Of a stretch of 64,000 bases of DNA, positions 36,665 to 45,343 are shown piece after piece. Made by a program: the position numbers and the translations under genes. The DNA is taken from contig CALWKW010000001.1 in the NCBI GenBank assembly GCA_944381365.1, positions 405,100 through 469,099 on the forward strand. The letters are read 5' to 3'. The stretch is from an uncultured Christensenellaceae bacterium. Its GTDB lineage: Bacteria > Bacillota > Clostridia > Christensenellales > UBA3700. The notes beneath the pieces are model-generated. The model was not told the origin of the DNA. It searched no databases and saw only the letters and a list, made by a program, of their open reading frames with translations. The number at the start of each line of letters is the position of its first letter. Positions within the stretch are counted from its first letter, which is position 1.

Positions 36665-38197
36665 TCAATCCCAATATTTTCTGTCGAGCGAGCGATACTG
36701 AATGGCTTCGCCGATATGATTGGTCTTTATGTTTTCAGAACCTTCGAGGTCGGCTATAGTACGAGCGACCTTCAAAACTCTGCTTGTAGCTCTCATCGTA
36801 AGATTGAGTCTTGCAAAAGCGTTTTTCAAAAGTCTTTCGCCGTCCTCATCGAGTTTGCAATACTCTTTGACCTGAGAATTCGTCATCTCGTCATTTGTCT
36901 TTGTAGAAGTGCCTTTATATCTTTCTCTTTGCACTGCTCTGGCTTTTTCCACTCTTTCTTTTATAGTTTTGCTGTCTTCATTGGGGATAGTACTTCTGAA
37001 TTCTTCATAAGATACCGCATCCACTTCTATCTGCAAATCTATTCTGTCGAGCAGTGGCCCCGACAGCTTGGATATATATCTGTGAATTTCGCTTGGAGTG
37101 CATTTGCATTCCTGCGTCTTCGAGCCGAGATTTCCGCAAGGGCAAGGGTTCATACTCGCTACAAGCATAAATCTTGCAGGATATTCGAGAGTATGTTTTG
37201 CTCTCGACACGACTGCCACTCCGTCTTCGAGAGGCTGACGCAATGTTTCGAGCGTCCTTCTCTGATATTCGGGCATTTCGTCAAGAAACAACACTCCGTT
37301 GTGAGCAAGGCTTATCTCCCCGGGTTTGGCATTAGGGCCTCCGCCCATAAGAGCAGGTATCGTAGCTGTATGATGAGGAGTACGGAAAGGTCTGTTGACT
37401 ACAATTCCCACATTGCTGTCCAATATGCCTGCGACAGAATGTATCTTCGTCACCTCTATGGCTTCTTCAAAAGTCATGTCGGGCATGATTGTCGGTACGC
37501 ATTTTGCCATCATGGTCTTGCCTGCCCCGGGAGGGCCAATCATAAGCACATTGTGTCCGCCTGCCACAGCTATTTCCAAAGCTCTCTTTGCCACGAATTG
37601 ACCTTTTACTTCAGAAAAATCCACATTATATTTGTTTGAATTCTGAATGTTTACAAATTCGCTGGTTTTCAAAGGCTCATACTCTTTTTTGCCCGACAAA
37701 AAGTCTGCTACTTCATAAAGTTTGCCAAAAGCATAGACTTCTATTCCCGATATAAAGCTGGCTTCTTTGGCATTTTTTGACGGAATAATGAATTTTTTAT
37801 GTCCGTTTTGAATAGCCGAGATTATAAGCGGCATTACGCCTTTTATATGATTTATCGAGCCGTCCAAAGACAATTCGCCCAGAATTATGTAGTCTTTATA
37901 ATCTTTGCTGTCTATCTCTTCGTTGGCGATAAGTATTCCAAGAGCAATCGCCAAGTCAAAGTGCGAACCTTCTTTTTTTGTATCGGCTGGAGCAAGATTT
38001 ATGGTAATCTTTCTGACAGGATAGGTATATAAGCTATTTTTGATAGCAGACCTTACTCTTTCTTTGGACTCTTTGACAGAAGTATCAGCAAGACCTACAG
38101 TATCATAAGCAGGCAATCCTGCATTTAGGTCGACTTCGATATTTACTTCATATCCATCTATTCCGTTGAGAGCATAACTCCTTGTCTTTGCCAGCAT
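36665..38197 (-). CDS. YifB/ComM-family Mg-chelatase-like ATPase
   Basis: A ComM/YifB AAA+ protein of 510 aa. An N-terminal Lon-like ChlI domain (about 1-165) precedes the AAA+ module with the Walker A GPPGAGKTMMAKCVP, the Walker B GVLFLDEMPEYQR and the motif RPFRTPHHTAT. A PCPCGNLG motif and a C-terminal helical lid follow. ComM promotes branch migration during transformation in some Gram-negative bacteria; the role in Firmicutes is not settled. It heads the dprA-topA-trmFO-hslVU cluster. Confidence 0.94.
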   Translation of the reverse strand: MLAKTRSYALNGIDGYEVNIEVDLNAGLPAYDTVGLADTSVKESKERVRSAIKNSLYTYPVRKITINLAPADTKKEGSHFDLAIALGILIANEEIDSKDYKDYIILGELSLDGSINHIKGVMPLIISAIQNGHKKFIIPSKNAKEASFISGIEVYAFGKLYEVADFLSGKKEYEPLKTSEFVNIQNSNKYNVDFSEVKGQFVAKRALEIAVAGGHNVLMIGPPGAGKTMMAKCVPTIMPDMTFEEAIEVTKIHSVAGILDSNVGIVVNRPFRTPHHTATIPALMGGGPNAKPGEISLAHNGVLFLDEMPEYQRRTLETLRQPLEDGVAVVSRAKHTLEYPARFMLVASMNPCPCGNLGSKTQECKCTPSEIHRYISKLSGPLLDRIDLQIEVDAVSYEEFRSTIPNEDSKTIKERVEKARAVQRERYKGTSTKTNDEMTNSQVKEYCKLDEDGERLLKNAFARLNLTMRATSRVLKVARTIADLEGSENIKTNHIGEAIQYRSLDRKYWD

Positions 38198-38218
38198 ACC
38201 ATTTCCCCTATACCGATA

Positions 38219-38248
38219 ATTTTATCCTTTGTATTAATTGTGTATCAA
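38219..38248 (-). promoter_or_regulatory. putative promoter of the yifB-dprA-topA cluster
   Basis: On the minus strand there is TTGATA (38243-38248), an 18-base spacer and TAAAAT (38219-38224), 22 bases before the yifB start. Confidence 0.5.
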
Positions 38249-38293
38249 TGAGATTGACAAATAAATTACTTGCCGATCTCATAACGCTATCGA

Positions 38294-40405
38294 TTATTTG
38301 CTTTTCTTGGATTTTTTGTCAGGTTTTGATGTCTTAGTCTTTACATTCTCGTTTTCTGACAAAACTTGTTCTTCAAGTTCGTTGTTGTTGCCTACGGCAA
38401 TAGGCTTTACATAAGAGTTGAGAGTGATATCTATCATCACATAAATGAGGAAGAATACCATTCCTACCGTGAGAATACTGAATATTATCATGAACGCACT
38501 CTTTGATTCGAATGACAGCCAGCCTGCATTGTCTGTACCCGAGATAAATCCGCTTTGCGAAATGTACTGAGCAATATTCATGAATGCGAGCGTAGCAAGA
38601 GATGAAAAACCTACAAACAGTCTTATGTCGGGAGTGAGTATAATATACAACAACAAGAGCAAAAGACCTATGGGCATAATCTCCAAAGACGCCTGAGTGC
38701 CGAGAGCCGAATAAGCGATTATCGTGATAGCCGACAAAAGTATAAGGTCGAGTCTGTTTGCCGTACGGATATAATGGAATATCGAAAAACCGCTCATAGC
38801 TATTACCAACAACCAATTTCCCATTTCAAAGAACAAGTTGGAGCTTCTTGCCTTGTCTGCCGAAGCGAAAATCGCATAGAGGTTGAAAGTATTGTCGGAG
38901 AGCAAAGGATTTGCTGCGTTGAAGAAACCGTACATCTTCTTGAATACAAACAATACATTTCCGCTCGACACTTCTGCCCAACACAAAGGCAATGACAACA
39001 AATAGAAAGCTACAAAGCTGACTGCCATCGTGACAACCGTCTTTGTCACAGAAGACTTATCTTTGACAAGTCCGTAAATCTGATAAAGGAGTATTACGGG
39101 CAAGAGGATAAGAGCGTAGTTGCTGAAGAAGAGAGCGAGTGTATAATATACACCTGTCGAAACATATTTTTTGTTGAGCATAGATATAGCCATAAGAAGC
39201 AAGAATGCCATAGCTATATTTTCAAGGCTGCCGTACAAAGAGCCTACGATAAAGAATACGGGCAAAACGGCATATATAAAGCCATAAGCGGTAGCCATTC
39301 TTTCATTCTGATATTTTGCAGTCACGCTGTACAAAGCATAACATATTGCGATATCGGCAATGACGGCAGGCATTCTTATCAAAATCGCATATCCTACTGT
39401 TTCGAAGCTGAGAGCATTGCCTACATAACCTATAATGCCGAGCATCCAGATAATGCCTTGAGATTCATAAGTGGAATTTGAATAATATGATACAAAACCT
39501 TTATCGGCTATGCTCTTGGCAAGTTCTACCCAACTTGCTACGAGGTCGTTTGCTTCTGCACTTGCCAAAACGATAATAAATCTTATTGTAAAACAAGCAA
39601 GCAAAACATACAAAAACTGAGCTGAATTTCCCGTCATGGTATTGAGGAATTTATCTGCTTTTGTAGTACCGTTGTTGGGAGCAAGGGGTTTGTTTTTAAT
39701 AATAGACTTTATGAGGAAAAACATTGCCACGCAGAAACCTGCCGAAAGCAAAGTAAACAAAACTACAAAAGTAGTCGAACCGCCGTCAGCCATAGTATAG
39801 CCTTCTTTCATCTTGAGAATAGAAAGAGGTGTATCTTCGTCAACGCCGTTTACTTTCTGAAGAGAAATGTTGTCAAAATAGACAGAACCTGTGGCTTTTG
39901 TATCGGGAAGACCTACCGCTACTACGATTACCACTTCGCCGCTTACAGTCGAGGTAAAGTACATTTCCTGCTCTTCCCAGCCATCGGTAGTGGATTTGAG
40001 GACAATACCCGTGGTCTCGATAGCTCCGTCAAAATAAATACCTGCTGTACCAGAGAGCTTGTCTACTCTTACATTTGCCGAAAGTCTGTAAGTAGCATTT
40101 TTTTCAAGTCTTATTGTCTGATAAATATATTGGTATGACGAAGAAACATTGTCGAGATAGAAATAATATTTACCGAGAGACGAATCGTACTCATTGGAGC
40201 CGTCATTGATGTTTCTGCCCCAATTTGCTTTAGTACCTGACTGAACAGTCCAAGTATCGGCTTTGGATTCCTGAGTATTATAATTTTCAAAGTCGCCGTT
40301 GACGATAATTTCTGTATCGTAATCAGTCTTGTTCTGATTGCAGCCTGCCAAAAGAACAAAAGCGAGTACGGCGATTAATAAAATTATCACAAATTTTTTC
40401 TTCAT
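38294..40405 (-). CDS. lipoprotein with CBM-like domain fused to GT-C-like membrane domain, 703 aa
   Basis: The start is a lipoprotein signal with lipobox LLAGC (Cys22). Residues about 30-190 look like a jelly-roll carbohydrate-binding domain: they begin IVNGDFENYNT and end VYFDNISLQKV, the pattern of CBM_4_9-type modules. A membrane segment follows (about 207-232), then about ten hydrophobic segments to residue 675. This part resembles the GT-C fold of polyprenyl-phosphate sugar transferases, with a loop carrying conserved-looking Asp/Trp/Glu (NDLVASWVELA). I cannot identify a catalytic DxD or DE pair with certainty. The tail is Lys-rich. It has its own promoter and belongs to no operon. A surface glycan role is inference. 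Confidence 0.65.
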   Translation of the reverse strand: MKKKFVIILLIAVLAFVLLAGCNQNKTDYDTEIIVNGDFENYNTQESKADTWTVQSGTKANWGRNINDGSNEYDSSLGKYYFYLDNVSSSYQYIYQTIRLEKNATYRLSANVRVDKLSGTAGIYFDGAIETTGIVLKSTTDGWEEQEMYFTSTVSGEVVIVVAVGLPDTKATGSVYFDNISLQKVNGVDEDTPLSILKMKEGYTMADGGSTTFVVLFTLLSAGFCVAMFFLIKSIIKNKPLAPNNGTTKADKFLNTMTGNSAQFLYVLLACFTIRFIIVLASAEANDLVASWVELAKSIADKGFVSYYSNSTYESQGIIWMLGIIGYVGNALSFETVGYAILIRMPAVIADIAICYALYSVTAKYQNERMATAYGFIYAVLPVFFIVGSLYGSLENIAMAFLLLMAISMLNKKYVSTGVYYTLALFFSNYALILLPVILLYQIYGLVKDKSSVTKTVVTMAVSFVAFYLLSLPLCWAEVSSGNVLFVFKKMYGFFNAANPLLSDNTFNLYAIFASADKARSSNLFFEMGNWLLVIAMSGFSIFHYIRTANRLDLILLSAITIIAYSALGTQASLEIMPIGLLLLLLYIILTPDIRLFVGFSSLATLAFMNIAQYISQSGFISGTDNAGWLSFESKSAFMIIFSILTVGMVFFLIYVMIDITLNSYVKPIAVGNNNELEEQVLSENENVKTKTSKPDKKSKKSK

Positions 40406-40438
40406 TGTTATCCCCTTGAAAGATAGTCTTTTATAATT

Positions 40439-40467
40439 ATAATAAATGATTATCGCCGATTTGACAA
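40439..40467 (-). promoter_or_regulatory. promoter of the 703-aa lipoprotein gene
   Basis: On the minus strand there is TTGTCA (40462-40467), a 17-base spacer and TATTAT (40439-40444), 34 bases before the start. Confidence 0.65.
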
Positions 40468-40697
40468 GTACTTATTATATAATTTTATTAAAATCTTAGA
40501 TAAATATATATAAATATATTAAAATAATAAATAAAATAAAAAATTTATAAACTTTTAATATTTTTTGGACTACTCTTCTTCTCTGACTGCTCGACTTTGA
40601 ATATTGCGATGACATTCTGAATTTTTTATTTATCTCACATATCTCAAAAAAAATATAAAATCAAAAAGGTTTTTGTCAAAAATCAATTGTGCTAAAA
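40468..40697. other. AT-rich intergenic stretch, nothing supported
   Basis: This lies between the lipoprotein promoter and the rplS terminator. It is very AT-rich (long A/T runs at 40480-40560). I see no ORF with a ribosome site, no clear hairpin and no tRNA. Confidence 0.6.
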
Positions 40698-40726
40698 TAA
40701 AAAACAGGCTTGGATATCCAAGCCTG
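40698..40726 (-). terminator. terminator after rplS
   Basis: Nine-base stem CAGGCTTGG/CCAAGCCTG with loop ATAT, followed by six T on the minus strand. Confidence 0.9.
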
Positions 40727-40745
40727 CAAAACTTTTCTTGTTTTA

Positions 40746-41105
40746 TTACTTTGTAGCTGTTGTCTTTGTGATTTCTCTAAGTCTAGCAGCTTTACCAAAC
40801 TTATTTCTCAAATAGTACAACTTAGCTCTTCTTACACGACCACGACGAACAACAACAATGCTGTCAATCTTAGGAGAGTGCAAAGGGAATGTTCTTTCTA
40901 CGCCAACGCCGAAAGATACTCTTCTTACAGTAAATGTTTCTCTGATGCTACCATTCTTGAATGCGATAATAACGCCTTCATAAGCCTGAATTCTTTCCTT
41001 ATCGCCTTCCTTAATCTTAACATTAACTCTTACTGTGTAACCAACCTTCAATTCGGGAAGATCAGTACGCATACCCTCTTTTTCTACTACATCAACTATG
41101 TTCAT
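40746..41105 (-). CDS. rplS: 50S ribosomal protein L19
   Basis: L19 sits at the 30S-50S interface. The 119 aa include [20 protein letters not shown] and end in the usual basic [27 protein letters not shown] use ATG 41105, with GGAGGTAA upstream; the frame open to 41129 contains that site. In most Firmicutes rplS directly follows trmD. Here rnhB, rbgA and a DUF1292 gene lie between them, and rplS has its own promoter and leader. Confidence 0.96.
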   Translation of the reverse strand: MNIVDVVEKEGMRTDLPELKVGYTVRVNVKIKEGDKERIQAYEGVIIAFKNGSIRETFTVRRVSFGVGVERTFPLHSPKIDSIVVVRRGRVRRAKLYYLRNKFGKAARLREITKTTATK

Positions 41106-41130
41106 TTGACTTACCTCCAATTTATTCACA

Positions 41131-41176
41131 AGATATTCGTAATCGATTTGGGATTTTGTTCGACAGAGGAATATCC
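41131..41176 (-). promoter_or_regulatory. structured 5' leader of rplS, candidate L19 leader
   Basis: In the roughly 80-base leader, GATATTC (41132-41138) pairs with GAATATC (41169-41175), and an inner TCGA pairs with TCGA. The hairpin ends about 26 bases before the rplS start. Autoregulatory L19 leaders are known in Firmicutes; whether this matches that model was not tested. Confidence 0.5.
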
Positions 41177-41193
41177 GAAGTCATTGCTAAAAT

Positions 41194-41222
41194 ATTCTAT
41201 CATCAAAAAAACTATTATGCAA
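41194..41222 (-). promoter_or_regulatory. rplS promoter
   Basis: On the minus strand there is TTGCAT (41217-41222), a 17-base spacer and TAGAAT (41194-41199), with TGA before the -10 as an extended element. Confidence 0.75.
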
Positions 41223-41319
41223 GCGTTTTTATAATGTTTTTTTATTTTTTTGAGCCGAAAATATGATTTTTTTGAAAAAATCCTTTTATTGCTCTGACAA
41301 TTTATTTCTTTCAAGAGCT

Positions 41320-41664
41320 TCAGACACGGAAAGCGTCTTTTGTATGAATGACCTCTCCTTTAAGCACTTCTATGACGTCAAAGCGACAGATATCGTTTTG
41401 TCTTTTATGAGACAAAAGATAAAGCTCGGCTGTACGCACAATGCTTCTTACCTTTTGGGGAGTAATTGCCTCAATAGGCTGTCCGAACAAAGTATTTTCT
41501 CTTGTCTTTACTTCTACAAAAACCACTATATTTTTGTCCTGAGCGATAATATCTATCTCTCCAGTCTTTGCCATGAAGTTTCGTTCAAGAATTTTATAGC
41601 CTCGTTTTTTGAGATATTCCACGGCGATATTTTCGCCTTCTATACCCTTAGCTCTGTTGTTCAT
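41320..41664 (-). CDS. YraN-family (UPF0102) nuclease-like protein
   Basis: A 114-aa UPF0102/YraN protein with a restriction-endonuclease-like fold: AKGIEGENIAVEYLKKRGY, NFMAKTGEIDIIAQD and VFVEVKTRE supply the E, D and ExK catalytic pattern. It overlaps the rnhB end by 17 bases, and the pair is widely conserved. I use the ATG at 41664; the TTG two codons earlier is possible. The ribosome site is weak. Function in vivo is not established. Confidence 0.92.
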   Translation of the reverse strand: MNNRAKGIEGENIAVEYLKKRGYKILERNFMAKTGEIDIIAQDKNIVVFVEVKTRENTLFGQPIEAITPQKVRSIVRTAELYLLSHKRQNDICRFDVIEVLKGEVIHTKDAFRV

Positions 41665-42286
41665 TGACAAAATTCTTTATAAAAGTCCTTCTGTGAATAG
41701 GACAAGCCCCGCAGCTTTTAAGAGCCTCGATATGTTTTTGAGAGCCATACCCCTTGTTGTCGGCAAAGCCGTATTGAGGATATTTTTCGTCAATTTCTCT
41801 CATATATCTGTCTCTTGTCACCTTTGCAAGGATAGAAGCACACGCAATAGAATAGCTTTTTGCATCGCCTTTGATTATTGCCTCGATAGGGGCGTTGCAA
41901 TCGAGATTTACTGCATCGATAAGTACGATGTCGGGCTTTATTCCTATATTATTTACCGCATTTGTCATACACATTTTTGTAGCTTGCAAAATGTTTATTT
42001 CGTCTATAATTTTTTCGTCCGCCCACTCTATGCGATAAGCCAATGCCTTTTCTTTTATTTTTTCAAAAAGCACTTCTCTGTTTTTTTCGCTTACCTTTTT
42101 AGAATCGTTGACTCCCTGAATTATGTCTTCGTCATTCAAAGGCATTATCACGCATGCCACGACCACAGGCCCTGCTAGCGGGCCCCTTCCTACTTCATCG
42201 ACACCGGCAATATATTTTTTGCCTTGATTAAGATATTTTTTTTCGTACTCCAACATCGTGAAAGTATCGTGTTTTGTCCTTGACAT
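41648..42286 (-). CDS. rnhB: ribonuclease HII
   Basis: It removes ribonucleotides from DNA. The 212 aa have IAGVDEVGRGPLAGPVV (catalytic Asp and Glu) and the later VLIDAVNLDCNAPIEAI and ASILAKVTRDRYM segments with the remaining acidic ligands. It lies 6 bases after rbgA. Confidence 0.96.
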   Translation of the reverse strand: MSRTKHDTFTMLEYEKKYLNQGKKYIAGVDEVGRGPLAGPVVVACVIMPLNDEDIIQGVNDSKKVSEKNREVLFEKIKEKALAYRIEWADEKIIDEINILQATKMCMTNAVNNIGIKPDIVLIDAVNLDCNAPIEAIIKGDAKSYSIACASILAKVTRDRYMREIDEKYPQYGFADNKGYGSQKHIEALKSCGACPIHRRTFIKNFVNEQQS

Positions 42287-42292
42287 AACAAT

Positions 42293-43147
42293 TTATTCCC
42301 CCAAATTTTCTGGATAATCAAGCATGATTTTGCCAAACTTTTGACTTCTGAAATCAGTAATAATCGCCTTTGCCGTACGCTCATAATCATAGCCTTTTTT
42401 GCCCAGCAAATAGCCTCTGTTTTTTGCAATTTCGTCAAAAGCCTCGACATTATCAGAAGGTATGTCCGTAAGCTTGTATCTTGAGCAAAACTGCTCTTTA
42501 TCGTGCGTTCTGAAATAATTTATTATCTCTATGGCAAGCTCGTCAATAGGCAAAATTTCTTCCTTAATCGAGCCTATAAAAGCTAGGTGCAAAGCCTTTT
42601 GCTGATCCTCAAAAGCAGGAGGCACAGCTCCCGGAGTATCGAGTAATTCCACGCCTTCGGCAAGGCTTACCCATTGCTTTCCTCTCGTAACGCCCGGTCG
42701 ATTGCCCGTAATGGTTTTTTTGCTTGAAGAGAGACTATTTATAAGTGTGGATTTACCTGTATTGGGCACACCTACTACCATTGCTCTTATGCTCTTTTTT
42801 GCCCCTTTTTGTGCATATTTTTCAAGCATTTCGCAGTTTATTTTTTTGAGCTTGTCTATTATAATTCCCTTTTGTTTTCCCGATATATTGTCAGCGACAA
42901 CAAAGTTTTTTCCCTTTGAAGAAAATTCTTTTGACCATTTTTTGATATCCTCATTCTCCACAAGGTCGCTTTTTCCCAAAATATAGAGGACGGGCTTGTC
43001 TTTTATCAATTCGTCAAACTTGGGATTGATACATGACGATACCGCTCTTGAATCCAATACATAAATAATGCAATCGACTTGTTTTACCGCCTCTTGCATC
43101 ATTCGCATTGCTTTTGTCATGTGTCCGGGATACCATTGTATATGCAT
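42293..43147 (-). CDS. rbgA: ribosome biogenesis GTPase RbgA (YlqF)
   Basis: A circularly permuted GTPase needed for late 50S assembly. The 284 aa start IQWYPGHMTKAMR. G4 (LGKSDLVE) precedes G1 (GVPNTGKSTLINSL) and G3 (DTPGAVPP), which is the permuted order. The C-terminal ANTAR-like helices are present. Its ATG shares one base with the stop of the upstream DUF1292 gene. Confidence 0.96.
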   Translation of the reverse strand: MHIQWYPGHMTKAMRMMQEAVKQVDCIIYVLDSRAVSSCINPKFDELIKDKPVLYILGKSDLVENEDIKKWSKEFSSKGKNFVVADNISGKQKGIIIDKLKKINCEMLEKYAQKGAKKSIRAMVVGVPNTGKSTLINSLSSSKKTITGNRPGVTRGKQWVSLAEGVELLDTPGAVPPAFEDQQKALHLAFIGSIKEEILPIDELAIEIINYFRTHDKEQFCSRYKLTDIPSDNVEAFDEIAKNRGYLLGKKGYDYERTAKAIITDFRSQKFGKIMLDYPENLGE

Positions 43148-43449
43148 CAGTTGTTTCCTTCTTCAAACATTTTATCGTATATATCAAAGACCTCGAATAC
43201 TATATTTTCATCTTCTACAAGGTCAAGTTTTTGTCTTTTTTGGTCCAATCTGAAGACTATTCCGCCGTTTTCAAAATTGCCTTCGTCAAAGTCTTTTTTG
43301 CTCATGAGAATAGCATACAGATTTTTGTCATAGGGAATAAGAGCCATTTGTTCGAATGCCTCTATTTCGCCCGTAATATCGCTTTTGAGATATATTGTTT
43401 CGTTGTTTTCTTCATCGAGCAACTGCTCTATAGCATTTTTATATTGCAT
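43147..43449 (-). CDS. DUF1292 family protein, 100 aa
   Basis: A small acidic protein with the DUF1292 pattern: a first strand region ending in IEAFEQMALIPYDKNLYAIL and a C-terminal VFEVFDIYDKMF. Its function is unknown. It lies 8 bases after trmD and overlaps rbgA by one base, so it is a tightly packed operon member here. Confidence 0.8.
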   Translation of the reverse strand: MQYKNAIEQLLDEENNETIYLKSDITGEIEAFEQMALIPYDKNLYAILMSKKDFDEGNFENGGIVFRLDQKRQKLDLVEDENIVFEVFDIYDKMFEEGNN

Positions 43450-43457
43450 ATTTTCCT

Positions 43458-44177
43458 TTATTTGCGAGGTTTACGCTTTTTATCCTTATTTTCCAAAGAA
43501 GGCAAAATCTTTTCGTACAAATCAGGTCTGCGTTCTTTGGTAATCTTTAATTGTTGTTCAAATCGCCATTCCTTGATATCTTTATGGTTTCCGCTCAAAA
43601 GCACTTTGGGCACTTCCAAACCCATAAAAATCTGAGGTCTTGTGTATTGAGGATATTCCAAAAGTCCTCTAGAAAAGCTCTCTTCGCTTGTCGATTCGCT
43701 GCTTCCGAGCACTCCTTCTACATATCTGCTTACAGCATTTATAAGCACCATTGCAGGCAATTCTCCGCCCGTAAGCACATAATCGCCTATCGACACTTCT
43801 TCATCTATATCGAGCTCTATTACTCTCTCGTCTATCCCCTCATAGCTGCCGCATACAAGCAAAAGATGATTCTCTTTTGCCAAGCTTTCTACCATACTTT
43901 GGTCAAGAGTTTTGCCCCTAGGGGACATATATATTCTTTTTGCGTTATGCTCGGGATCGAGTGCGTTTATGGTATCGTGAAGAGGTTGCGGAGTCATCAC
44001 CATACCTGCTCCGCCTCCAAAGGGGGTATCGTCAGTCTTATGGTGTTTGTCAAGAGTATAATCTCTTATGTTGACAGCTTCTATGTCTATAAGCCCCTTT
44101 TGTTTTGCCTTGCCCAATATACCTATATCGAGTCCTGCAAACATCTCGGGGAAAATTGTCGCAACCTGAATTTTCAT
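43458..44177 (-). CDS. trmD: tRNA (guanine-37-N1) methyltransferase TrmD
   Basis: It makes m1G37 in tRNA and prevents frameshifting. The 239 aa begin KIQVATIFPEMF and carry the knotted SAM site YVLTGGELPAMVLINAVSRY. The ATG at 44177 matches the family N terminus, but only TTAGG lies before it. A TTG at 44198 lies inside a terminator-like hairpin and is unlikely. That hairpin separates it from rimM. Confidence 0.95.
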   Translation of the reverse strand: MKIQVATIFPEMFAGLDIGILGKAKQKGLIDIEAVNIRDYTLDKHHKTDDTPFGGGAGMVMTPQPLHDTINALDPEHNAKRIYMSPRGKTLDQSMVESLAKENHLLLVCGSYEGIDERVIELDIDEEVSIGDYVLTGGELPAMVLINAVSRYVEGVLGSSESTSEESFSRGLLEYPQYTRPQIFMGLEVPKVLLSGNHKDIKEWRFEQQLKITKERRPDLYEKILPSLENKDKKRKPRK

Positions 44178-44180
44178 ACC

Positions 44181-44206
44181 TAAAAAATAAGGGAGCAAAA
44201 GCCCCC
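44181..44206 (-). terminator. terminator-like hairpin between rimM and trmD
   Basis: On the minus strand GGGGGC pairs with GCTCCC (one G-U pair, TTTT loop) and is followed by TTATTTTTT. It lies 9 bases after the rimM stop. The plus strand has an A-C mismatch, so it acts on the operon strand only. Confidence 0.7.
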
Positions 44207-44214
44207 ATTAATGT

Positions 44215-44718
44215 TTATTCTTCATAAACAGCGAGGTCGTCAAAAGCCTCTTTGTCCAATGTAATTTTTTTGTTTTTTATATCCACATCAAGCAAAATTC
44301 TCGCTATTGCAGGAATCATTGCCCTTCCTTTTTTTGTGGATATGACATACACATCCGCCGCTCCGTATTGCAATACATCAACGAGCTTTCCAATCTTTTC
44401 TCCGTCTGTTGTCACTTCACAACCAATAATGTCCACGATAAAATATCTGTCTTTATCGAGTTTTACGGCGTCTTGTCTTAAGACGGTCAAGTCTTTGTTT
44501 CTCAAAAGCTCGGCAGCATTTCTGTCATCTATGCCTTTGAGTTTGAGATAAACTCCGTTTGGCGAAACTCTTGAATTGTCCACCGCATATTCTTTGTCGT
44601 CCACAAAGACTTTTTTGAGTTTTAAAAACCTTGCCACATCGTCAGTCAAAGGAGTGATTTTCACCTCTCCTCTGACACCTTGCGGCTTTGAAATATTGCC
44701 AATTACGATTCTGTCCAT
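44215..44718 (-). CDS. rimM: 16S rRNA processing protein RimM
   Basis: It binds S19 and helps mature the 30S head. The 167 aa have an N-terminal RimM domain (IGNISKPQGVRGEVKITPLT) and a C-terminal PRC barrel (DIIGCEVTTDGEKIGKLVDV). Its ATG overlaps the khpA stop by one base (TAATG). Confidence 0.95.
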   Translation of the reverse strand: MDRIVIGNISKPQGVRGEVKITPLTDDVARFLKLKKVFVDDKEYAVDNSRVSPNGVYLKLKGIDDRNAAELLRNKDLTVLRQDAVKLDKDRYFIVDIIGCEVTTDGEKIGKLVDVLQYGAADVYVISTKKGRAMIPAIARILLDVDIKNKKITLDKEAFDDLAVYEE

Positions 44719-44951
44719 TATCTTTCGATTATCTCTACGGATACTTTCTTGCTGTCCTTTCCGCTACCGGCTTTTACGATTGTACGGATAGCCTTGGCAA
44801 TTCTGCCTTGCTTGCCGATAATTTTGCCGATTTCTTCTTTGTCAGCATAGATATTGATTACATTGATGCCGTCTTCTACCTGAGAAGACACTTCAAAAGC
44901 ATCTTTATTGTCCACGAGTTCGCCGACAATAAATCTTACCAATTCTTCCAT
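44718..44951 (-). CDS. khpA: KH-domain RNA-binding protein KhpA
   Basis: A 77-aa single KH domain with the RNA-binding loop IGKIIGKQGRIAKAI. KhpA pairs with KhpB in Gram-positive bacteria and affects cell division and small-RNA binding. The rpsP-khpA-rimM-trmD order is standard. It starts 14 bases after rpsP. Confidence 0.94.
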   Translation of the reverse strand: MEELVRFIVGELVDNKDAFEVSSQVEDGINVINIYADKEEIGKIIGKQGRIAKAIRTIVKAGSGKDSKKVSVEIIER

Positions 44952-44965
44952 ATCAGCCTCTTGAA

Positions 44966-45211
44966 TTACTTAATGATTTCTTGTTTTTTGAGCAAACCTC
45001 TTACAGTATCTGTAGGTTGTGCACCGACTCCAAGCCAATAAGTAGCCTTTTCGCTGTCGATTTTGATTTCAGCAGGATTCTTTGTAGCGTCATAATAACC
45101 GATATTGTCAAGATATTGTCCGTCTCTAGCCTTTCTGCTGTCGATAGCTACAATACGATAAAAAGGTGCCTTCTTAGAACCCATTCTTGTAAGTCTCAAT
45201 TTTACTGCCAT
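44966..45211 (-). CDS. rpsP: 30S ribosomal protein S16
   Basis: The 81 aa show [20 protein letters not shown] and [19 protein letters not shown], the S16 signature. AAAGGAGA precedes the ATG. The 132 bases between it and ffh are AT-rich, without a clear terminator. Confidence 0.97.
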   Translation of the reverse strand: MAVKLRLTRMGSKKAPFYRIVAIDSRKARDGQYLDNIGYYDATKNPAEIKIDSEKATYWLGVGAQPTDTVRGLLKKQEIIK

Positions 45212-45343
45212 AATATTTTTCTCCTTTTACTCCCTTGCGGGAAAAATTTTATCTTTTTATTTATATTTTATTTATATTGATATATAGATTATATTTTATA
45301 TATCTTTTTATCGCAATAATACAAAGCTTTTTGCTTGTTGTCA

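Noticed and set aside
40480-40560. AT-rich block considered as a replication origin
   Set aside because: No DnaA boxes or origin-type repeats were seen, and dnaA, dnaN and gyrB are not nearby.
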